64,000 nt of DNA, from positions 2,725,097 to 2,789,096 of the forward strand of contig JAQFVV010000151.1 of the NCBI GenBank assembly GCA_028023455.1, written 5' to 3'. Below the pieces are notes generated by a model that did not search any database, was not told the origin of the DNA, and was given only the letters and a program-made list of their open reading frames with translations. The DNA comes from Epiperipatus broadwayi. Its lineage: Eukaryota > Onychophora > Udeonychophora > Euonychophora > Peripatidae. Numbering within the stretch: the first letter of the stretch is position 1; each line of letters begins with the position of its first letter. Both the position numbers and the translations under genes were made by a program. This document shows positions 56,127 to 64,000 of this stretch, one piece after another.

Positions 56127-56880
56127 ATAAATAGTCAAAATAAAAGTCATAGATCAATTCATAGATCACATGACCCTATCTCTTAAGCTTGTAAGTTATA
56201 AACAGTGAGGATTGCCAATTCCTCTACAAGCTTTATGATAAATGCTTTGATATAGTAGTAGTCATAGCAATATAAAATTGCATAAGACTTTTTGGCAGAG
56301 ACTATAAATAGTCAAAATAAAAGTCATAGATCAATTCATAGATCACATGACCCTATCTCTTAAGCTTGTAAGTTATAAACAGTGAGGATTGCCAATTCCT
56401 CTACAAGCTTTATGATAAATGCTTTTATCATAAAGCTTGTAGAGATTAACTGTCCTCACTGATATTCCAAGCTAAGAGATGGGGTCATGTGATCGAGTCC
56501 TCTAGGACTTTATTTTGACTATTTATAGTCTCATGCTTATGAATGTTGCTATGACTACTACTTATGGATGACTGAAGATCTATCAGCCCCATATAGCTAT
56601 TTGAGTTGGATAGCTGGGTTTGAAGACATGTACATGTCTGAAAATTTCAGATTTTCCACTCAATAGATAACTTTTAGCTAAGTGCTTAGCTTTGGGTTGG
56701 TATTTTTAGATCTAGTGTCTGAACCTACCCTGACACCTCTCTGGGGAGTGCCAAAGCACGAAACCATGGTCAGGGGTTTGGGGAGGGGTTCCTGACAGAT
56801 ATTTTAAGTGCTGGCTCTGGCTAAGCATTTATCATAAAGCTTGTAGAGGAATTGGAAATCCTCACTGTTTATGACCTATA
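56127..56880. repeat. family C ribozyme repeat, tandem plus inverted copies
   Basis: A block of about 120 bases (AAATAGTCAAAATAAAAGTC to CTACAAGCTTTATGATAAAT) occurs at 56129 and again at 56306 (period 177), almost identical. Inverted pieces follow at 56432-56545 and at 56835-56880 (TTTATCATAAAGCTTGTAGA). The 250-base centre (56580-56830) carries a near-canonical HHR. The block ends share GATCACATGACC with family B. Confidence 0.88.
56735..56777 (+). ncRNA. hammerhead ribozyme, family C, single core change
   Basis: ACCUCU (56735-56740), CUGGGGA (56741-56747; A6 to G), stem II GUGC-CAAA-GCAC (56748-56759, perfect and with the G-C pair next to the core), GAA (56760-56762), stem III ACCAUGGU (56763-56770, perfect palindrome), C17 (56771), AGGGGU (56772-56777). 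Stem I has six pairs. Families A and B have CCUCA/UGGGG here, so pair 2.1-1.1 has swapped from A-U to U-A. Confidence 0.85.
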
Positions 56881-57189
56881 CATGTTTGGAATTTCTGTCA
56901 GTAATCAAAATATTTTGTTTTGTTTAAAAATTTAATACTCTAAAAACTTGAACTGAGTCAAGCCACTATGAAAAGGTATTTTTAAACCATATATATATAT
57001 ATATATATATATATTCTAACTTAATGGCAGTGAGTTAACTTTCAGCGACTTCTCACCAGAATCATAGTGCAAATTAATTAATTAAGAAATGTCATAAGCA
57101 GGCTGAATACATAGTTTATAAAATATGCAAATTATTACAATGAGAAATGTAAATTATAAAAGTCAGATGTTCCATTTTTTGACAAAGGA

Positions 57190-57675
57190 ATGCAAGTCTC
57201 TCTCTTGTTTATTGAATTCTGGCTTGCACTGGATGGTGCTACTGTATGAAGAATTTTACCTTTTGTTTCAACAATTTGTGTAAGCATAGGGAATGGTGTT
57301 CATGTGATGTTTTAAGGTTGGATGATGGTAACTATGTACAGATGATGAATTGGGTTCAGATCTATGTGACTATACAAGCAAATGGTCTTAAATTGAAAAC
57401 ATTATTATGTTTTAATTTGGAACTCATAGATTTACAACTAACTAAAAAGGTAAAAGGTGGCTGCTAGAGAGTTGCATTAGATCCTAAGATCTGTGTACAG
57501 TGCTTTCAGATCCAAGGCTCCTCAATGATGAAAACTGTAAGTTAGAAACTAGTCTGGAGTTATTGGATGATTAGGCACTAGTTAGGAATTTTATGCACAA
57601 ACCTTCTTGAATATTGACTACTCTGGATTGCACTTGATGGTACTACCTTATAGAGAGTTTTGCCTTTTGTTTCAA
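57190..57675 (+). repeat. diverged family A repeat, full unit
   Basis: GGATGGTGCTACTGTATGAA, GAATGGTGTTCATGTGATGT, GTGACTATACAAGCAAATGG, GGTAAAAGGTGGCTGCTAGA, the HHR at 57520-57559, TTAGGCACTAGTTAGGAATT, TATAGAGAGTTTTGCCTTTT. Since the end motif appears at both edges, this is slightly more than one unit. Confidence 0.85.
57520..57559 (+). ncRNA. hammerhead ribozyme motif, family A variant with covarying stem II
   Basis: CCUCA, AUGAUGA (C3 to A), AAACUGUAAGUUA, GAA, ACUAGU, C17, UGGAG. Stem II AAC/GUU replaces GGC/GCC of other copies at two pairs, each by compensating changes, and gains a fourth U-A pair. Loss of C3 should inactivate it. Confidence 0.75.
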
Positions 57676-58044
57676 TCTGAAATTAAAGAAAAAATTCTAA
57701 GGTCTTACTATATAATTATATACATCAGATACCAGATCCATGTTTTATGTGAAGATCATGTGATTTTGTCAACAGTATTTACTTAAAACGTAATTATATG
57801 TACAAATAATCTGCCCAGAATATTTTTATTTCTGTTTTATTTCTTCATTATTTATTACTAAATAAACTATTGGCTGTGTTAAATTTTACTAATGTCAGCC
57901 ATTTTGATCATTTAACAATCTCTTCAAAGACCTTATTCCTGTCATTAAATAATAGGAAAAGATCTTTGAATAAAATTGTTAAGCAGTTGAAATAATGACT
58001 TTATTTCATATAATTTAAGCATTAAAAAAATTAAATATAAAAAA

Positions 58045-58385
58045 GAATTTTAAACTTTATTTAAACTTTCTAATTACATTCAACTGTTAGTAATTACATG
58101 CAGAACCACTAAACATCACACGATCACTATCTCATACTAGCACATAATTGTTATTAAACAAGGCAAAACTCTCCTATCTTGTGCCAACCAGAGTAATCAC
58201 AAGATAGCACTACTGTATGGAGAGTTTTGCCTTGTTTAATTACATGCAGGTGACTATTTAATGCAACATTTTGAGTGGTATTATTTCTCTCTTCTTCAGG
58301 TATTGCTGGCACGATCAGTAACAGTAATAGCATGAGAATTAAACCAATATTGAATTTTAAGGTAACATTCTAACTAACTGAGCCT
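58045..58385 (-). repeat. SINE-2 copy (minus), interrupted
   Basis: Minus-strand SINE-2 split by the family A element at 58104-58236. Its head (GCTCAGTTAGTTAGAATGTT) lies at about 58365-58385 and meets a plus-strand copy head to head. Confidence 0.82.
58104..58236. mobile_element. minimal family A foldback element with perfect 13-bp target duplication
   Basis: It starts AACCACTAAACATCACACGA, has the extension up to ATTGTTATTAAACAAGGCAA, then a deleted foldback (CTATCTTGTG...CACAAGATAG) and the end CTGTATGGAGAGTTTTGCCT. TAATTACATGCAG occurs exactly at 58091-58103 and 58237-58249. Being 133 bases long, it shows that the termini alone are enough for a mobilised copy, presumably in trans. Confidence 0.9.
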
Positions 58386-58391
58386 TTAGCA

Positions 58392-58625
58392 GAATAACTC
58401 AGTTAGTTAGAGCATTACTTTAAAATTCCATATTCAAGAATTCAAGATCCCAGGTTCAATTCCCATGCTAGTATTGTCACTGATCAGACCAGAAACACCT
58501 GAAAAAGAGAGGAGAGTAATACCACTTGGAACATTGTATTGAATACTACTAACAGTTGAATATATTTAGAAAGTTTAAAATTTTTCTCAAGACATTCAGT
58601 TAGATGATGGAAATAGTCCAGCAAA
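58392..58625 (+). repeat. SINE-2 copy (plus)
   Basis: AACTCAGTTAGTTAGAGCAT (box A, very tRNA-like), GATCCCAGGTTCAATTCCCA (box B GGTTCAATTCC), then ATGCTAGTATTGTCACTGAT, GAGAGGAGAGTAATACCACT, CTACTAACAGTTGAATATAT. It is the best-preserved head of the family. It forms an inverted pair with 58045-58385. Confidence 0.85.
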
Positions 58626-58708
58626 TAATTTATAAAAAAAAAAAGAAATAGTTTACTTAATATTAAATAAAATGCCTTGTTAGCAGAAGAAAGAGTAGGG
58701 TTTAAATA

Positions 58709-58915
<207 letters not shown>

Positions 58916-58980
58916 AATAAGCCAATAAGCTAATACACATGCGCTTTGCAGATGTCACTATATAAATGAATACTCACACT

Positions 58981-60400
<1,420 letters not shown>

Positions 60401-60404
60401 TTTA

Positions 60405-60905
60405 CTCTTTTGCTATCTTGTGTAAACTTTAGTAGTCATTAGATGCCATATGACATTCATTTTATTAATCATATGACTTTTTTTTTTTTTTTTTACCAAT
60501 TCTAACCAAAGAATAAAGATGAGGAAGGTTATTAAAAAAAACTTAGATCACCATAATATATAAAAACTTGAGCAGTTTCACATCTATATAACTATTCAAA
60601 CAAACAGGCTTTGGTTGAAAAAATTAACAAGTTTTTAAATTTGGGCCAGTAGTTTATAATATAACAAAACATAAAAAGTAGCTGCTGTATATCTAATGCA
60701 TTAAATCCAAATGGTTCAAATGTATTATTCAAAAAAATTAAAAAAGCTCCTCACCCACGAAAGTCAAAGATAGAAAATAGTCGGAGGATATTTGGGTAGC
60801 ATTGACTAAGGCTTTAATAAGCACTATTAATTTAAATCTATTGATTATTAAGTCTTACACAAGATGGCACAAGAATAGGGAGAATAAAAGATGGCTGACA
60901 ATGTT
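60405..60905. repeat. diverged ribozyme-repeat superfamily member
   Basis: Left end TGCTATCTTGTGTAAACTTT-AGTAGTCATTAG and right end TTGATTATTAAGTCTTACAC-AAGATGGCACA are inverted versions of one terminal motif. Between them lies CTCCTCACCCACGAAAGTCA, AAGATAGAAAATAGTCGGAG, i.e. CCUCA, CCCACGA (three core changes), AAGUCAAAGAUA, GAA, AAUAGU, C17, GGAGG. Relic. Confidence 0.65.
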
Positions 60906-61479
60906 TTGTTATTCATGTGATCTATTTTACCTTCTTAATATTTACAGCTACGTGGCCCTAAAATCTATACTTGCAGATTCTTGTTTGTTTAACTAGTATC
61001 TACATCTGAGTAAAATGGACATTATTTGCCAAGTCACTGAATTATAGTTTGGGTGAGAGTTTTACAGTGATGTAGCTGAGTATTCGTCTGAGATGATTAT
61101 AATATCAGAATATACTTATACATATTAATAATATGTATAAAATATTTTTATATACATTATTTTTTTAGTATTCAGACATTTTATAGTTGACTTTTTTGTA
61201 ATTTAAAAATGGAGAACCTAAACATTCTTGCTGTATTTCCAGTGCTTGAAATGAAACTTGTATGCATTAAATATTATTTGCAAGATTTTTGTACATATGA
61301 AGGCAGTGTTTTTTTTAAAAAAGCAAGTTTTCTTTAAACAATTAAGTAAAATTATGATTTTTACCCTTTATTTATTTTTATTTTATCCTATTTTAATTAA
61401 CTGCAAATGTTTTTTAATAAAATTCAAAGAAAGAATATTTTTTAAAAATATCACACCATCTAGTGAGCATCTTTGAAAA

Positions 61480-61670
61480 TTTACTGAGATGATATCAATG
61501 CAATTTAAAATTTTGACCAGTTATTAGGCTGGACAACCTTAAAATATTATATTGTCATTGATATCTAACACGTACAAAATTTAATGAAAATTATTTGATG
61601 GAGTAACTTAAAACCAATTAAAATATTTGACCCAAACAAACAATAAAAATGTTTAATTAAAAAAATATCT
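61480..61670. repeat. dispersed repeat L, copy 2
   Basis: It matches 45330-45520 in order (GAGATGATATCAATGCAATT, GGCTGGACAACCTTAAAATA, CATTGATATCTAACACGTAC, AACCAATTAAAATATTTGAC). CACACCATCTAGTGAGCATC just before it (61450) is again like the ribozyme-repeat terminal motif. Confidence 0.6.
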
Positions 61671-62210
61671 TGATTTTTATTTATACCTTTTGCTTATTGA
61701 GATCATTACAATAAATCCAGTAGAGCAATAACATTATTGCGAAACAGATGGTATTGCGATGTTGTTGTAGTTAAAAAGAGTCTATCTTATTGAGTGTACC
61801 AAATCATATGACCTAAAAGTTAAATTTTTTTAGACAGCAAAGTACCCCTTGAATCTCTGCTCAGTATTGTTTTCCTACTTGTGTACATGATGATAATATG
61901 ATGGAAAAATAGAACATTTTGAGAGTGAAACTCCACCTGCCACTTGATCGGACATCATACCATTTATTTATTATTTTAGTTTCATAAATATCAGCTATAT
62001 TTGTATCTAAGTTGTGCCATGAACAGGGGGAAAAACAGCACATATATACATACACACATATAACATTTGAATTACAGGCATACTTCATATATCTGAAGTT
62101 TAATTATAATTATAGGGGATTTGAATTCAGACTTTCAGGCTCCTTCAGCTATTCATTCTATCTTATACCACTGATATACACGACCACACATGTGAAAAAG
62201 ATAAATAATC

Positions 62211-62254
62211 ACCAGTATATGTATTTTGTGCTGAACCAGCACTCATTAGTTGGT
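62211..62254 (-). ncRNA. hammerhead ribozyme, family D, decayed
   Basis: Minus strand: ACCAA, CUAAUGA (G5 to A), GUGCUG-GUU-CAGCAC (perfect), AAAA for GAAA, AUACAUAU, A17, CUGGU. Helices are kept; two core bases are lost. Confidence 0.75.
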
Positions 62255-62482
62255 CCAAGTCATCATCCCCTACACATATATATATAATCAATGCTCGGTT
62301 TGTATTAAGATATCAAATCTTCAAATTTTAATGGGCATTCGATATCAGATTTTCAATAGTATGGATGATTGAAGAGTTGGCAGATGGAGTAGCTTGAAGC
62401 CTGTCCATTAAAGTTTAAAGATTTGCTATCTTAATATAAACAGATCACTGATTATATATGTGTGTGGTAGATGATTATCTGG

Positions 62483-62525
62483 ACCAACTGATGAGTGCTG
62501 GTTCAGCACAAAAAACAAATATTAG
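62483..62525 (+). ncRNA. hammerhead ribozyme, family D, G12 lost
   Basis: ACCAA, CUGAUGA, GUGCUG-GUU-CAGCAC (six perfect pairs), AAAA for GAAA, AAACAAAU, A17, UUAGU (one mismatch to stem I). Confidence 0.76.
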
Positions 62526-62683
62526 TGATCATTTATCTTTTTCACTTGTATATGGTTATGTCTATCGGTGGTATGGGAAAGAGTGGATAGCTGAAGAGAG
62601 CTTGAAAGTCTGAATTCAAATCTCCTAATTATATATATATATATTTAAACTTGGAATTTGCATAAAGCTAGATGGTTCACAGA

Positions 62684-62858
62684 TGTAAATGACATGATAA
62701 TAGCTCAAGCTTATTCAACACCAGGAATCTTCAATTTGTTCTTGAGGCAAACACTACAAATAAAAGTTGGAAAGAATTTATACCTTTTATTTATAGAAGT
62801 TGCCTCAATATCAGATTGAAGACTGATGTTGATAAGCTTGGGCAGGTATCATGTCATT
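62684..62858. repeat. small foldback repeat
   Basis: GACATGATAATAGCTCAAGC...CAATTTGTTCTTGAGGCAAA is inverted at 62802-62855 (GTTGCCTCAATATCAGATTG, GATAAGCTTGGGCAGGTATC). About 60 bases form the loop. No coding content. Confidence 0.8.
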
Positions 62859-63069
62859 TATTTATGTATATGTGTATCTAATATTTACTAAGGCAATAAA
62901 CCTAAAGCATGTGCAGTTGAAAATGTGAAGGTAGGGACCTCTACAGGTCTTAACCACAAGCTTACACATTGGAAACAAAAAAATTCAAAAGTAAAAAATT
63001 AAAATTTCTTTAGTAAAACCAATAAGCCGTCATTAATCAGAGCTTCCACAATGTAAACTCTTTTTCTTT

Positions 63070-63195
63070 CAACAGTTATGCCACCTAGTGTCGATTTTAA
63101 TAATCAATAGATGACATATGGTAGAGATTTATTAAAAACTATCATCTGGCAGCTTTTGATTACTAAAGCTCTAGATGGCATAACTATAATGAATG
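63070..63195. repeat. small superfamily foldback
   Basis: CAGTTATGCCACCTAGTGTC, GATTTTAATAATCAATAGAT and GGTAGAGATTTATTAAAAAC are mirrored by TCATCTGGCAGCTTTTGATT, ACTAAAGCTCTAGATGGCAT and AACTATAATG. It has the terminal motif of the ribozyme repeats (GCCACCTAGTG...AATAATCAATAGATG) without a ribozyme core. Confidence 0.7.
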
Positions 63196-63199
63196 AAAA

Positions 63200-64000
63200 T
63201 GAATTTCTTTATATAAGATATTAATTTCCATTTTTTTTACACTTTATTAATTTAAAAAAAAAAAAAAACTGCAAATACGAAGATGTATATAAAACGGGAG
63301 AGTATGCTTAGTCTCAAAGATATTTTAAAAAAGTACAATGTTGATTGCTTTTATTGAAAAAAAATGGTTAAAGATAGAATGTATTGGAGAGTTATAATTA
63401 CGTATACATAATATTGAATTATTTACAAAAGTTTTCTGCAGAAGTTAAGTCACCATCATAAAATATTGAATAAACAGAATAATGGACCTGCGTGTTTTGT
63501 ACGCAGATTCATTTGTGGTTTATAGATTGTTTTGTATAGTGATTGTAAAATTCGTCTCTTGTGTACAGTACTCTTGTGTATTACTATTATTGTTTTTTAT
63601 TTATTTATCTTTCTCTTTCGGAGTTGGAATAATCATATTAGTTTGCGAATGAGTCAAATGGAAATACCTATTCATAATCCATGATTGGATATTGCTTTCA
63701 CAGTCAATCTCAAAGACTCACTTCTATTCATCTCTTGGAGACCCATATGTAGTTTCAGCAATTCTAACACTATATATTTATACTGCAATTACGATGCAAA
63801 TATAATAATATAAAATCACTTTAAGAGTTTAAAAATCAATTATTTGAAAATATATAATTAGAAATAAGGATAATCAATTATAATCATACGTTTGATATTA
63901 TATATAAAAGATTATTCCTAGTAAATGAATTTAAATTATATTATTTTTCTTATTTTTGCTTAAAGTTTGGTATTTGTATGTAGATTTAAATTGACTTTTA
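63200..64000. other. AT-rich stretch, nothing recognised
   Basis: No ORF, repeat or RNA gene is seen to the window end. Confidence 0.5.

Larger units (their letters stand above)
62080..62650. repeat. family D ribozyme repeat, inverted pair
   Basis: A minus-strand partial monomer (62080-62325) meets a plus-strand partial monomer (62330-62650). Each contains an HHR (62211-62254 minus, 62483-62525 plus). The box B-like GAATTCAAATCCCCTATAAT and GAATTCAAATCTCCTAATTA lie at the two outer ends. Confidence 0.88.

Overview
This is a eukaryotic, almost certainly metazoan, genomic window. It is very AT-rich (my estimate is near 70% or more) and CpG-poor. It is filled with short dispersed repeats, poly-A/T-tailed tRNA-derived SINEs, RTE-type LINE fragments, a decayed mariner and long microsatellites. 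I found no host protein-coding gene, exon, rRNA or functional tRNA that I can defend. The coding stretches that survive are broken transposon ORFs. The species is not identifiable from sequence alone. An invertebrate such as a mollusc or other lophotrochozoan is a guess from the mix of SINEs, RTE elements and ribozyme repeats. Layout: 0-9 kb holds three copies of a tRNA-Leu/Ser-like SINE (SINE-1), a 73-bp tandem repeat, RTE relics, and an unusual segment (5.56-8.47 kb) with minisatellites, an unassigned 109-codon ORF and a possible LTR edge. At 9.9-12.1 kb an RTE reverse-transcriptase fragment sits between inverted arms that each carry a second SINE (SINE-2). From 12.1 to 20.5 kb there are tandem and inverted arrays of short repeats that contain hammerhead-ribozyme (HHR) motifs, including a 1.8-kb head-to-head array of four monomers and a 1.2-kb palindrome. 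At 20.6-25.7 kb there are LINE 3' ends with a zinc-knuckle RT tail, SINE-3 and foldback repeats. At 26.9-36.9 kb there are further ribozyme-repeat copies, SINEs and long AT-rich stretches without recognisable content. At 37.4-39.4 kb lies an RTE copy whose endonuclease half is inverted relative to its RT half, a twin-priming signature. At 39.7-51.4 kb there are degenerate and fresher members of the ribozyme superfamily, a 900-bp GATA/GGAT microsatellite, an RTE endonuclease relic and two facing SINE-1 copies. At 52.7-53.5 kb is a mariner transposase relic. At 56-58.6 kb are ribozyme repeat family C and an inverted SINE-2 pair with a nested foldback element. At 58.7-59.1 kb is a large ATT microsatellite. 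The tail holds more ribozyme repeats (62.1-62.7 kb). The most interesting system is the set of repeats (families A, B, C, D and E here) that encode type I HHR cores. Each has a CUGANGA box, a stem II hairpin, GAA, a very short and usually palindromic stem III, a U-H cleavage site, and a matching stem I of about 5 bp on both sides. The monomers (about 330-470 bp) occur as partial or complete tandem dimers and as inverted pairs. Several family A copies are bounded by 12-13 bp target-site duplications and carry a one-sided extension. Together this resembles the metazoan retrozymes, Penelope-like-element pLTRs and SINE-like HHR satellites known elsewhere. Autonomous partners (a Penelope RT with GIY-YIG) are not in this window. 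Ribozyme activity and mobility are inferred from structure and are untested.
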